Assembly: GCA_018830645.1 (NCBI GenBank)
Contig: JAHJSA010000013.1
Coordinates: 1 to 64,000, forward strand
Source: Actinomycetota bacterium
GTDB taxonomy: Bacteria; Actinomycetota; Thermoleophilia; RBG-16-64-13
Reading direction: 5' to 3'
Length of the DNA stretch: 64,000 nt
Part shown: piece after piece, positions 16,418-24,683 of the stretch
Position numbering within the stretch: the first letter of the stretch is position 1
How the letters are laid out: each line of letters starts with the position of its first letter
Made by a program: the position numbers and the translations under genes
Notes under the pieces: generated by a model
Told to the model about the DNA's origin: nothing
Databases searched by the model: none
The model's input: only the letters and a program-made list of their open reading frames with translations

Positions 16418-16629
16418 TGGTCGAAAGGATAGATCTTCTGCAGATCCTGGGGAAGAACCCCACGCTCCAGGAGGGTGAGTTGCGAGAAGGAACGGAGTTG
16501 ACAGAGAGACTCCGCGCGTTCGGCCTGGGGCGAGCAGAGTATCGACTTGCCCCTCCCGGGGAGCGCTGCAAGGCCCACGTGACAGACACGACGAGCCACC
16601 GGCTCTCCATCCACCTTCGTGGCGCCTGA
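16414..16629 (+). CDS. Small hypothetical protein coupled to the SDH protease
   Basis: The ATG overlaps the protease stop (ATGA), so translation is coupled. The 71-aa product begins MMVERIDLLQILGKNP, has an acidic first half and a basic second half, and no recognised domain. Being encoded in the same transcript it could be a partner or adaptor of the protease; this is inference from context only. Confidence 0.55.
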   Translation: MMVERIDLLQILGKNPTLQEGELREGTELTERLRAFGLGRAEYRLAPPGERCKAHVTDTTSHRLSIHLRGA

Positions 16630-16885
16630 CCGCGCACTTTGCGCCTCTCTCTCAAGCACCGAACGAACTCAGTGCGGTCTTAGCATTTCGCCGGGTGACT
16701 GACGGCGGCTGCTTCCTAGACCACTGCCTCGTTCGGCGCTTCCCGTCGCCCTCCTGTCTTCAGTCAATAGCGGACTGGAATGATTCCGACGCTTTCGTCT
16801 GGGCTCTGCAGGAGGCTGCTATTTGCCGGAGTCAAACCGACCCACCACTCCCGCGCCTCGCCCAGAGGCGGCGCCCGACGCCTTT

Positions 16886-16893
16886 GCTATGAT
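16886..16893 (+). promoter_or_regulatory. Probable extended -10 promoter before the CobW operon
   Basis: TGC-TATGAT (16886 onward, hexamer 16888-16893) lies 33 nt before a small ORF and 136 nt before the CobW-type gene. No -35 match is visible. The preceding stretch from 16630 contains no gene I can support. Confidence 0.4.
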
Positions 16894-16925
16894 ATCCGTA
16901 GTGAAGCCCACGCGGGAGGTGGACG

Positions 16926-17039
16926 ATGTTGGCGCAGGTTCCGGGCTCAGCGTGTATGAAGTGCGGCGAACTCATCGCCGGTATCCAGGCGGTCACCGGG
17001 TCGGGGCACGTGGAGGAGCGTGTCGGCCATGGCGCATGA
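16926..17039 (+). CDS. Small CxxC peptide upstream of CobW (37 aa)
   Basis: ATG 16926 is preceded by GGGAGGTGG and opens 37 codons (MLAQVPGSACMKCGELIAG start) that overlap the CobW start by 11 bases. A single CMKCG pair could bind metal or be redox-active. It may be a coupled small protein or a leader peptide controlling the metal chaperone downstream. Support is the ribosome-binding site and the overlap only. Confidence 0.4.
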   Translation: MLAQVPGSACMKCGELIAGIQAVTGSGHVEERVGHGA

Positions 17040-18054
17040 GGTCGACGTCTATCTGATCTCGGGGTTCCTCGGTTCGGGCAAGACCACCTTCCTGAATCGC
17101 CTGGTGAAGGTGGTTCCCGACGACCTCCGCTTCCTCATCCTCATGAACGAGTTCGGCGAGATGGGGCTCGACGGCACGCTCGTGGAGGGCGAGGATCTCG
17201 ACATGATCGAGATCAGCAAGGGCTCCATCTTCTGCGCCTGCGTGAAGACCGATTTCATCAAGGCGCTCCACGAGATCGCCCACACCGTGCGTCCCGACAT
17301 CATGCTGATCGAGACCACGGGAGTGGCCAATCCCAGCGACCTCGGCCGCGACCTCAAGCTTCCCATCTTCAGCGACGCCTTCCGACTGCGCGACAAGTTC
17401 TGCCTGGTCGATGCCGCCAACTTCCTCGACACCTACGAGTCGTTCCTCGCGATCGAGAAGCAACTGGCGGCCTCCGACGTGTTCATCATCAACAAGCTCG
17501 ACCTCGTGGACTCGGAGACGGTCGAGCGTATCAAGGAGATCGTGCGCGGGTTGAACCCCGAGCCCCGCTTCTATGAGGCGGTGTACGCGGACGTGTCTTT
17601 CGAAGGGCTCTTCCGTGAGGGCGAGCTGCGGGACCTGGCCGACGACGACGGCTCGCCCGGCACCGACGGAGGCGAGGACGAAGGCGCGGGGCCGGATGGG
17701 GCGGCGCCGGCCACAATGACCGAGCGGGAGCTCGAGGCCTACATCGACGACCTCCTTACCGACGAGACCGCCCAGGTCACGCCGCCCGATAGGCTCCTGT
17801 CCTGGGTGGTCGAATGGACCGACGGATCACAGGAGGAACTGCGCGCCTGGCTCGACGCACTTCCCGAGCCCGTGGTGCGCGGCAAGGGGATCGTGAAGTT
17901 GGAAGACGGGTTGTGGTTGTTCGGCCTCGTTAATGGGAAATGGACTATCGAGCCCTACACGGGGCCGTCTCCGCGGGAAGAGGTGGTGAACCGCCTCGTC
18001 TTCATCTCCCATCCGGAGCACATTGCCGAGATCGCACGGGCTCTGCCCCGCTGA
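17029..18054 (+). CDS. CobW/G3E-family GTPase metallochaperone
   Basis: ATG 17029 gives 341 aa. The GTPase domain has Walker A GFLGSGKTT, the CobW Cys motif in SIFCACVKTD, IETTGVANP (switch region) and base-recognition motif NKLDLVD. An acidic Gly/Asp-rich linker (about 205-235) precedes the C-terminal CobW_C domain with RGKGIVKLEDGLWLF. Members insert metal ions such as zinc or cobalt into target proteins; here a corrinoid or zinc target is possible. The sequence CAC rather than CxCC makes metal preference uncertain. Confidence 0.88.
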   Translation: MAHEVDVYLISGFLGSGKTTFLNRLVKVVPDDLRFLILMNEFGEMGLDGTLVEGEDLDMIEISKGSIFCACVKTDFIKALHEIAHTVRPDIMLIETTGVANPSDLGRDLKLPIFSDAFRLRDKFCLVDAANFLDTYESFLAIEKQLAASDVFIINKLDLVDSETVERIKEIVRGLNPEPRFYEAVYADVSFEGLFREGELRDLADDDGSPGTDGGEDEGAGPDGAAPATMTERELEAYIDDLLTDETAQVTPPDRLLSWVVEWTDGSQEELRAWLDALPEPVVRGKGIVKLEDGLWLFGLVNGKWTIEPYTGPSPREEVVNRLVFISHPEHIAEIARALPR

Positions 18055-18102
18055 AGACGCGGCCGGCCCGGCGACACATCACGACTCGAGGAGTGGAGCA
18101 AC

Positions 18103-18510
18103 ATGGCGCAGATCCCGGAGAACGTACAGGAACTACTTCGAGGCGGCTACAACGTGTGGGTGGCCAGCATAGGTGAGGACGGCTGGCCGAACGTTGCTAT
18201 CAAAGGCAGCGGCGCACTCCTGGACGACGAGCACGTGTACTTCGCCGATCTGTTCTCGAAGAAGACCCGCGACAACCTTCTCTCAAACAGCCGTGTCGCC
18301 GTGGGCGTGTACTCAGCTGATGAGAAGGTGGCCGTGCAGCTGAAGGGCGTCGCTGACATGGTCCAGACGGGCGAACTCTTCGACAAGGTGACAGCGCAGA
18401 TGGAGGCCCTGCAGATGGGCCTGCCACCGGTGGCCTACGTGGTGCGCATCCTCGTAGATTCCGTGTGGGATATGGGCGCGGGTCCCACCGCGGGAGAGAA
18501 GATCGGCTGA
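18103..18510 (+). CDS. Pyridoxamine-5'-phosphate-oxidase-like FMN-binding protein
   Basis: A 135-aa split-barrel flavoprotein. IGEDGWPNVAIKGSGALLDDEHVYFADL is the first part of the barrel and KKTRDNLLSNSRVAV the characteristic FMN-contacting helix and strand (both shown as landmarks at residues 24-66). A GAGGAG ribosome-binding site precedes the ATG. Proteins of this type bind FMN, F420 or haem and have diverse reductase roles. It follows the CobW gene by 48 bp and may be cotranscribed. Confidence 0.85.
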   Translation: MAQIPENVQELLRGGYNVWVASIGEDGWPNVAIKGSGALLDDEHVYFADLFSKKTRDNLLSNSRVAVGVYSADEKVAVQLKGVADMVQTGELFDKVTAQMEALQMGLPPVAYVVRILVDSVWDMGAGPTAGEKIG

Positions 18511-18561
18511 GCCGGTCGCGGCGCGGCCTCCCGCAGCCGCCGCGTCGCTTCTGTACCATCG

Positions 18562-18601
18562 GTAAGAAGGCTCTCACGAGCCCCTTATCGCCTTCTTAAC
18601 C
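18562..18601 (+). promoter_or_regulatory. Putative response-regulator site A with inverted repeat
   Basis: TAAGAAGG (18563-18570) is repeated inverted as CCTTCTTA (18591-18598). The elements GTAAG, TCTCACG and CTTATCGCC recur in the same order in site B (21367-21398), upstream of the secreted repeat protein. A GATACT hexamer 6 nt before ATG 18622 suggests a leaderless start. Binding by the OmpR-type regulator encoded next is inferred. Confidence 0.45.
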
Positions 18602-18621
18602 TACGGCGGGATACTTGAGCC

Positions 18622-19116
18622 ATGAGGAACCGTACGATATCGGTGCTTGGTCCGGCCACCTTGGTGCTGCTTGTCATGGGTCTTGCCCTGTGGGTGGTGT
18701 CGCAGCTGACCGATTCGGGAGCAGCGGCCGAGAGGCTGCCGGTGATTATCGTCGGCGCTTCTGACGGCGCGGCGCAGGCAGAAACGCCTGATTCCGACGT
18801 TGCGACTCCAGCGGACTCGGCCGGATCGGTCGGGACATCGCAGCCGACCACGGCGTCGTCTACCACGGTGCCGCCGGTCGAGGGGTCGGCCGGCCAGGGG
18901 ACGCAGGCAACGACTCCGCCTACCAGTGTGCCCGCCACCGGCTCGCAGGGCGGCAGCATCACGACCACCGTTCGGATAGTGGTCCCCGATCCCGTGCGTG
19001 AGCTTGATCGAGGGCGCCCGGGGTCGCGACCTCCGGGTGGCACGTCCACCGGCGGCACCGGCGCCGGCTCCTCGGGGGCGGGCGGATCCACCGGGCCCGG
19101 CACAGCGGGCCGCTGA
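18622..19116 (+). CDS. Membrane-anchored Thr/Pro/Gly-rich protein
   Basis: A 164-aa protein with a single N-terminal membrane anchor (about 7-29, GPATLVLLVMGLALWVVSQL) and a low-complexity extracytoplasmic region rich in Thr, Ser, Pro and Gly, ending GSGGSTGPG-like. No catalytic domain is visible. Its stop codon overlaps the response-regulator start (TGATG), so it heads the two-component operon. It may be an accessory envelope component of the sensor; function is unknown. Confidence 0.7.
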   Translation: MRNRTISVLGPATLVLLVMGLALWVVSQLTDSGAAAERLPVIIVGASDGAAQAETPDSDVATPADSAGSVGTSQPTTASSTTVPPVEGSAGQGTQATTPPTSVPATGSQGGSITTTVRIVVPDPVRELDRGRPGSRPPGGTSTGGTGAGSSGAGGSTGPGTAGR

Positions 19117-19799
19117 TGCGGGTCTTGGTGGTGGAAGACGAGGGACGCGTGGCCTCCTTCATCGCCAAGGGGTTGGTTGGCGCCGGCTTCGCCGCCGAGG
19201 TCGTTGGGACTGGTGCGGAAGCGGTGCGGCGCACCCTTGAGGGCGCTGCCGATATCGTTCTCCTCGACGTGGGGCTTCCCGACATCGACGGCTTCACCGC
19301 CCTGGCCGAGATCCGCACTGTGGATCAGGCAACGCCCGTCATCATGCTCACCGCCCGCGGTGATGTGAGTTCCCGCGTGCGGGGCCTCGAGCTTGGCGCC
19401 GACGACTACCTTCCGAAACCCTTTGACTTCGAGGAACTTCTAGCGCGGATCCGGGCGCGCCTCCGCCAACCCCGCCAGCCGGAGTCCTTCGTGCTCACGT
19501 CCGGAGATCTCGAACTCGATCTCCGGACGCGCCAGGCGCGGCGCGCCGAACTACTGGTGGATCTCACCTCGCGCGAGTTCGCACTGCTCGAGTTCTTCCT
19601 GCGCCATGAGGGGCAGGTGCTCTCGCGGACCCAGATCCTGAACGCGGTGTGGGGCTACGACTTCGACCCAGGAAGCAACGTGGTCGACGTGTATGTGGGA
19701 TATCTGCGCTCCAAGCTGGACGCGGGGGCGACGTCGGTGATCGAGACCGTGCGCGGCGGGGGGTACCGCCTGCGCGGGCGGAGCACTGCGGGATCTTGA
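19116..19799 (+). CDS. OmpR/PhoB-family response regulator
   Basis: Receiver domain (1-115) with acidic VVEDEG, phospho-acceptor Asp in IVLLDVGLPD, Thr in IMLTARGD and Lys in DYLPKPFDF. The DNA-binding winged helix (about 125-222) contains LTSREFALLEFFLRHEGQV, the recognition helix region NVVDVYVGYLRSKL and wing VRGGGYRLR. It is cotranscribed with the kinase gene through a TTGA overlap. The likely targets are the two similar upstream sites at 18562-18601 and 21367-21398, inferred from shared motifs. Confidence 0.95.
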   Translation: MRVLVVEDEGRVASFIAKGLVGAGFAAEVVGTGAEAVRRTLEGAADIVLLDVGLPDIDGFTALAEIRTVDQATPVIMLTARGDVSSRVRGLELGADDYLPKPFDFEELLARIRARLRQPRQPESFVLTSGDLELDLRTRQARRAELLVDLTSREFALLEFFLRHEGQVLSRTQILNAVWGYDFDPGSNVVDVYVGYLRSKLDAGATSVIETVRGGGYRLRGRSTAGS

Positions 19800-21274
19800 G
19801 GTTGCGCCTGACCCTGTGGTTCGTGGTCGGGGTCGCACTGCTCGCCATCGCCGGGGTCGCTGTCACCTACACTCTTCTGGCCCGCCAGTTGCAGGCCGAC
19901 ATCGACGACATGCTGGCCCAGCAGCTCAGTCTCTTCGGCCGTGCCGTGTCCACAGCCGACGGCACCGAGACGTTGGTGGAGCTCACGAGACGGTACCTAG
20001 CGGGACCGGGCGCCGAGAACCTTAGGCGGGACGGGGTGATCCTCGCTCTCCAGACCACGGACGGCACCGTCGTGGCCAGCACGGGAGACGTGGCTCTCGA
20101 GCAACTGCCGGAGGCCGCCGGGCTGCTCGAGGGAGGCGAACGTGTGCTGACGACGGTCGACACTCCGGCGGGTCCGTACCGTCTGGCCGGCACCTCCGTG
20201 TCTGCGGGAGACACGCGTATCGCTTCCGTGGAGGTGGGTGTCTCGCTCGCCGGTCTTCGCTCGACGCTCCGCAGGGTGCTCATCCTCGTAGCGGGCGGCG
20301 CCGCTGCGGGCTCGCTCGCGGTGGGATACGGCTCCTGGTTCCTGGTGGGTCGGGCCCTCGACCCCGTGCGGCGCATCACGCGGACGGCGTCTGCCATCTC
20401 TCGGGCGGATCTGAGCCGGCGTATCGGCTACTCGGGGCCGGACGACGAGATCGGCGAGTTGGCGGCGACGATGGACGCCATGCTCGACCGCCTGCAGGAA
20501 GCCTTCAAGGCTCAGGAGAGCTTCATCACCGACGTGTCTCACGAACTCCGTACTCCGCTTACCATCGCGAAGGGCCACATACAGGTACTCGATCGGGAGG
20601 CTGTCTTCGACCCAGAAGTGGTCAGGCGGGAGCACCGTCTCGTGCTTGAGGAACTCGACCGGATGAACCGTTTGGTGGGGGATCTGCTGACCCTGGCTCG
20701 GGCCACCCGTGTGGACTTCCTGCGCAGGGAGACTGTCGATGTCGATGGCCTGCTGCGCATGCTCGTGGAGCAAGGGCCGCACCTCGCCGATAGGCGGTGG
20801 CGCCTGGACGACCTGCCCGGGGGGACCGCGCTGGTGGATCAGGACCGTCTCATCCAGGTGTTCCTCAACCTCATGCACAATGCCGTCGCCCACACCGACC
20901 CCGGCGAGGTGATCGCCCTCGGTGGGCGGTGGGACCGGCTCGGCCTGGCCGCGCCGGTCGGCCGCGCGGTGCCGCCGCCCTCTGGCTGGGTGCAGCTCTG
21001 GGTGAGGGACGAGGGCGCCGGTATGACGGCTGAGGTGCGCGGACGCCTCTTCGATCGTTTCTATCGGGGCCCGGAGGGAGTCGCTGCCGCACCGGGCTCC
21101 GACGGTCGCGTGCGCGACGACGGGACGACTGCCGTTGCGGAAGCGCCCATGAACCAGCACCTCGGTCTCGGTCTCGCCATCGTCGCGGCACTCGTGCGCG
21201 CCCACGAAGGCCGTGTCGACGTGGAGAGCGCGGTGGGGGCAGGCTCCCGGTTCACGGTCACCCTGCCGGGCTGA
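19796..21274 (+). CDS. Sensor histidine kinase of the OmpR-type system
   Basis: A TTG start at 19796, overlapping the regulator stop, puts the first membrane segment at about residues 5-28 (492 aa). An extracytoplasmic domain of about 130 residues, a second membrane segment (ILVAGGAAAGSLAVGYGSWF), HAMP, HisKA with SFITDVSHELRTPLT and an HATPase with NLMHNAVAHT, DEGAGM and LGLGLAIVAAL follow. The layout matches actinobacterial CseC/TcrY-type kinases. The signal is unknown; the adjacent regulon suggests envelope stress or metal sensing. Confidence 0.94.
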   Translation: MRLRLTLWFVVGVALLAIAGVAVTYTLLARQLQADIDDMLAQQLSLFGRAVSTADGTETLVELTRRYLAGPGAENLRRDGVILALQTTDGTVVASTGDVALEQLPEAAGLLEGGERVLTTVDTPAGPYRLAGTSVSAGDTRIASVEVGVSLAGLRSTLRRVLILVAGGAAAGSLAVGYGSWFLVGRALDPVRRITRTASAISRADLSRRIGYSGPDDEIGELAATMDAMLDRLQEAFKAQESFITDVSHELRTPLTIAKGHIQVLDREAVFDPEVVRREHRLVLEELDRMNRLVGDLLTLARATRVDFLRRETVDVDGLLRMLVEQGPHLADRRWRLDDLPGGTALVDQDRLIQVFLNLMHNAVAHTDPGEVIALGGRWDRLGLAAPVGRAVPPPSGWVQLWVRDEGAGMTAEVRGRLFDRFYRGPEGVAAAPGSDGRVRDDGTTAVAEAPMNQHLGLGLAIVAALVRAHEGRVDVESAVGAGSRFTVTLPG

Positions 21275-21366
21275 AGGCTACCCTGCCGGGCTGAAGATGC
21301 CGCCCCGACCGCCGTCTCCATCTGGCGTCTGGATCCTGCACGGCCTCCTCCCCGTCCTCCGCTTTT

Positions 21367-21398
21367 GTAAGGGCATTCTCACGCTGTTCTTACGACCG
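21367..21398 (+). promoter_or_regulatory. Putative response-regulator site B
   Basis: GTAAG-GGC, TCTCACG and CTTACGACC appear in the order and nearly the spacing of site A (18562-18601). GTAAG and CTTAC also form an imperfect inverted pair. It lies 87 bp before the secreted repeat protein gene, so that gene is a probable target of the two-component system encoded upstream. Confidence 0.45.
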
Positions 21399-21484
21399 TT
21401 TCATCCTGTCCGACTAAGGTGGAAGCAGCGGACAGGACAGCGTGGACCGTCCGGCCCACCCAAGACGCGAGGAGGATCGATATC

Positions 21485-22024
21485 ATGCTTCAGCGTAAGA
21501 CAAGGTTGATCAGCACGGTAGCGGCGACAGTCACACTGGCACTGGCCCTGGGAGGCGCCGCAGCGGCCTCTCCGAACGACATGAGGCAGATGGGGGACGG
21601 TGCACCGTCCGGCGGTTCGGGGCACATGGGCGCCCGCACTGACACCAACCAAACCCGTGCCGGCGAAGTAGCCGCGCAGCAGCGGGCCGAGGTGCAGCTG
21701 GGGATAGCCGCCCAGGTGCGGACCGTCGCCCAGAGCATCGGCCAGACCGTCGCCCAGACGGCCACCCAGACCCCCGCCCAGGTGCGGACCGTCGCCCAGA
21801 GCATCGGCCAGACCGTCGCCCAGACGGCCACCCAGACCGCCGCCCAACAGCGCACCGCCGCCGGCGACGCCAACGGAGCGGGCTTCTACACGGGCGACGC
21901 GGAGATGTCGCGGTCGCTCGAGTGGAAACGTGAGCGCCTGCGCGATGAGCGGGGCGACGGAAGCGGCTTGTACTGCCCGAAGGTCACCCCTACCCGCGCC
22001 CAGACGAGCGCGATGATGCGATGA
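21485..22024 (+). CDS. Secreted Gln/Ala/Thr-rich repeat protein
   Basis: ATG 21485 follows a GAGGAGG ribosome-binding site and gives 179 aa with a clear Sec signal peptide (MLQRKTRLIS then an Ala/Leu core, cleavage probably after GGAAAA). The mature protein contains two near-perfect 22-residue repeats built on TVAQSIGQTVAQTATQT, encoded by a 66-bp tandem duplication, and a basic helical region SLEWKRERLRDERG. No family was recognised. Its upstream region carries the putative regulator site B, suggesting two-component control. Confidence 0.75.
   Translation: MLQRKTRLISTVAATVTLALALGGAAAASPNDMRQMGDGAPSGGSGHMGARTDTNQTRAGEVAAQQRAEVQLGIAAQVRTVAQSIGQTVAQTATQTPAQVRTVAQSIGQTVAQTATQTAAQQRTAAGDANGAGFYTGDAEMSRSLEWKRERLRDERGDGSGLYCPKVTPTRAQTSAMMR
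21721..21852 (+). repeat. 66-bp tandem repeat (two copies) inside a coding region
   Basis: Copies at 21721-21786 and 21787-21852 are identical over the first 51 bases or more and differ only near the end. The period of 66 bp keeps frame, adding 22 residues per unit. Confidence 0.9.
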
Positions 22025-22096
22025 CGTGGAGGTCGGAGGAGACACCGAGCTGTAGTTGGGAGTCGTCTTCGCCCGACCGAGGTGACGTGATGAAGT

Positions 22097-22126
22097 AGGC
22101 GGGGCGCTCCAAGGGGCGCCCCGCCT
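22097..22126 (+). terminator. GC-rich hairpin terminator
   Basis: AGGCGGGGCGC and its complement GCGCCCCGCCT flank a short loop, followed by GTCTTGGTCT. It closes the secreted-protein transcript. The rest of 22025-22310 shows no gene. Confidence 0.6.
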
Positions 22127-22310
22127 GTCTTGGTCTCGAGGCGTTGTACGCAGAACCTTGACGCGACAATGCGCCGTGCGCAGAGATCGTAAAGATCAGG
22201 TCAAGCTCTCGCCCGTCGGGGCACTTCCTACTAGCCTCTGTAGTACATTGCGTGCAGGAGGCTCGCCGCCTCCGCGGTCCCGGCAACATCTGTGACTATT
22301 TGGAGGTGGC

Positions 22311-23075
22311 ATGCACGCCCCAACCTTGCTTCGTCGATCGGTCATAGTCTGGATGGTGGCGGCGATCATCGCAGGTTCCCTCGCCGGCCCGGCGGTCGCC
22401 GACGGACTCCGGAGCATCGAGTTCGAGCCGCTGGGCGGTCTCCCGGTCGTCGGGGTGGAGCATCGCTTCATCGTCCGCCTGCTCGAAGGTGGCGACCACG
22501 GCGTCGACGGCGCTCGTGTGACTATGATCGCGGGCATCGGCGGTAGTCACGACGAGCACTCTCTTCATGGCGGCGGGTCGGAGGAGTACGCCGAGCCGTT
22601 CGAGGTGGCAGCGGTCCCCGGCAGCGCGCCGGGGGAGTATGAGGCCTCCGCCGCCTTCCCCATCGAAGGCATGTGGACCGTCTGGATCGTCGCGGACGAG
22701 GGCGACGTTCCCACCGAGGCCTCATGGATAGTGTCGGTGGTGCCGGACACCGGCACCGCAGGCACCGGGGCGCTCGGAGGCACGTCCCCCGCGATCGGCG
22801 CCGCGGCACCGGATGGGTCCGCGGCACCCGGTGCCGACGCGGCGGCGGGAACGACCGGTCTCGCGCCGTCGGTAGGCGCCGGTGACGATGGACACGCCGG
22901 CAGCGGCGACGGGGGGCACGGCGCCGCCGACGCAACCGCAACGGTGAACTGGTGGGTCATCGGGGGCTTCTTCGCTCTGGTGTTCGCGGCGTGGGCTCAT
23001 GCCGGCTGGCTCAAGCGACGCCTGCGGGCGGCGATGGCTTCAGGGAGCCTGGTCGACTCGGGAGTGCGGTCATGA
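22311..23075 (+). CDS. FixH-like secreted/membrane protein
   Basis: A 254-aa protein with signal peptide (about 1-31, cleavage near GPAVADG), an Ig-like FixH/YtkA-type domain (about 35-147) with LPVVGVEHRFIVRLL and GMWTVWIVADEG, a Gly/Ala/Pro/Asp-rich linker (150-210) and a C-terminal membrane segment VNWWVIGGFFALVFAAWAHA. FixH-type proteins assist copper or haem-copper oxidase assembly. It overlaps the downstream iron-sulfur membrane protein gene by ATGA, forming a pair reminiscent of fixG-fixH. Confidence 0.7.
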   Translation: MHAPTLLRRSVIVWMVAAIIAGSLAGPAVADGLRSIEFEPLGGLPVVGVEHRFIVRLLEGGDHGVDGARVTMIAGIGGSHDEHSLHGGGSEEYAEPFEVAAVPGSAPGEYEASAAFPIEGMWTVWIVADEGDVPTEASWIVSVVPDTGTAGTGALGGTSPAIGAAAPDGSAAPGADAAAGTTGLAPSVGAGDDGHAGSGDGGHGAADATATVNWWVIGGFFALVFAAWAHAGWLKRRLRAAMASGSLVDSGVRS

Positions 23076-24676
23076 GCACCAGCTCGTCCGGCGGGCCGGC
23101 AGAGCCGCTCCTGAGCCCCGGTGCGGTGCTTGAACCAGTCGCGGCACTCGACCCTGTCGAGGAGCCTGAGCCGGGCTCGGAGCCTGGGCTGGATGAGGAA
23201 CGCGGGTTGGAATGCTGCGCGGTGTGCGACCACGAGGACGCCGCCGTCACGAGCCCCATGATCATCCACCACACGGCCCCGGCCGGCGACCGGTCCCTCG
23301 AGCCCGGACTGATGGCCTTTCTGCCACCGTCAGGTGCGGAGCCCAACCTCCTGCACGTTCCCCTTATCGGCGCCGTCTTCCGGAGCAGGCTCTACCCCGG
23401 TATCTTCCAGGCGGCCGGCGTCGCCGTCTTCGCGGTTGTGATGTGGGCGACCCTGTTCGGCACCGTCGATCCGCACGCCAACGTGGGGTCTACCATCGTC
23501 TGGATCCTCTGGTGGCCGCTGCTGCCGTTGACCTTCTTCCTGGCAGCCCGCTTCTGGTGCACGGTCTGTCCGTTTCCCGTGGTAGGTGACCTGGTTCAGA
23601 AGATCAGCGGGGTATCGCTCCCCGTTCCGAAGTTGCTCAAGCGATACGGTATCTGGATCATCGACTTCCTCTTCATACTTATCACGTGGGCCGACCACGT
23701 CTTCGGGATCGTGGGGTCACCGCGCGGCACCGGCTATCTGCTCTTGGCGTTGTTCGCCGGCGTGGTGGTCATGAGCCTCTACTTCGAGCGGCGCTCCTTC
23801 TGCTCCAACCTCTGCTTCCTCGGCGGGCTGTCGGGCAACTACTCGATGACCTCGCCTCTCGCCCTGCGCGCCAACCACGACAATTGCCGCACCAAGTGTC
23901 GCGACCTCTGGTGCGCCAAGGGGTCGGATCGTGCGGCGGCCTGCCCCATGTTCGAGATCCCTCGCACCATGGACACCAACCGCGAGTGCAACCTGTGCGG
24001 CAATTGCGTCAAGTCGTGCCCCCACGGCTCTCTCCGTCTCGAGCTGCGCAAGCCCACCTCCGAGTTCTGGGATGTCAAGAAGCCGCGTCCGGAGGTGGCT
24101 TTCTTGGCGATGGTGCTCGTGGGAGTGGTGATCATCCAGAACCTCACCATGCTCAGCGTGTGGGAGCCCCTGCTGGCCTGGACCGGTTCGCTCACCGGCA
24201 CCGATAGCTTCAACGTCAACTTCACCGTGCTGTTCGTGGTGGCGATGGCGGCTCCGCTGGCGGCGATGCTCGCGGTGAGCAAGGTGTCGTCGCGCTTCTC
24301 GGATCGCGACGCGCTTGCCGATTTCACGATCTTCGGTTACGCCATCATCCCGCTCGACCTCGCGGCCCACATGGGGCACAACCTGTTCCACCTACTGGGC
24401 GAAGGTCTGGCCGTGCCGCGGTCGATCGTGGAGGCGTTCGGCGGTGTCTGGGCACACGGCGACGCCCTGCTCAATACCCCCACCATCCAGGTGCTCCAGT
24501 ACCTGATGCTGGGCGCCGGTGCTCTGGCGACTGCCTACGCCGCCTACCGCATCGCCGGCCGTGGCTTGAAGCGGCCGGACTTCCGCGTGCTCGTGCCGCA
24601 CCTCGTGCTCATCGTGGTGCTGGTGGCGGTGAACGTGTACATGTTCGCCCAGCCGATGGCCCATCGCGCCGGATAG
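23072..24676 (+). CDS. NapH/CcoG-like membrane iron-sulfur protein
   Basis: ATG 23072 overlaps the FixH-like stop; 534 aa. An acidic N-terminal region with a CCAVCDHE motif (about 50) precedes a polytopic membrane domain. The paired motifs FWCTVCPFP and FCSNLCFLGG are the conserved NapH/NosR/CcoG cysteines. A cytoplasmic ferredoxin module follows: a modified first site (CRTKCRDLWC then AACPMFEIP) and canonical CNLCGNCVKSCPHGS. Several more membrane segments occupy the C-terminus. It probably carries electrons from quinol or a cytosolic donor across the membrane to an external enzyme or metal centre. Confidence 0.85.
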   Translation: MSTSSSGGPAEPLLSPGAVLEPVAALDPVEEPEPGSEPGLDEERGLECCAVCDHEDAAVTSPMIIHHTAPAGDRSLEPGLMAFLPPSGAEPNLLHVPLIGAVFRSRLYPGIFQAAGVAVFAVVMWATLFGTVDPHANVGSTIVWILWWPLLPLTFFLAARFWCTVCPFPVVGDLVQKISGVSLPVPKLLKRYGIWIIDFLFILITWADHVFGIVGSPRGTGYLLLALFAGVVVMSLYFERRSFCSNLCFLGGLSGNYSMTSPLALRANHDNCRTKCRDLWCAKGSDRAAACPMFEIPRTMDTNRECNLCGNCVKSCPHGSLRLELRKPTSEFWDVKKPRPEVAFLAMVLVGVVIIQNLTMLSVWEPLLAWTGSLTGTDSFNVNFTVLFVVAMAAPLAAMLAVSKVSSRFSDRDALADFTIFGYAIIPLDLAAHMGHNLFHLLGEGLAVPRSIVEAFGGVWAHGDALLNTPTIQVLQYLMLGAGALATAYAAYRIAGRGLKRPDFRVLVPHLVLIVVLVAVNVYMFAQPMAHRAG

Positions 24677-24683
24677 AGTCGCG

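Noticed and set aside
16800-16880. tRNA fragment or attachment site
   Set aside because: GGAGTCAAACCGACCCACCA looked like an inverted tRNA 3' end, but the T-arm consensus and any second copy are missing.
21721-21852. CRISPR-like repeats
   Set aside because: The 66-bp units are contiguous, in frame and inside a signal-peptide-bearing gene.
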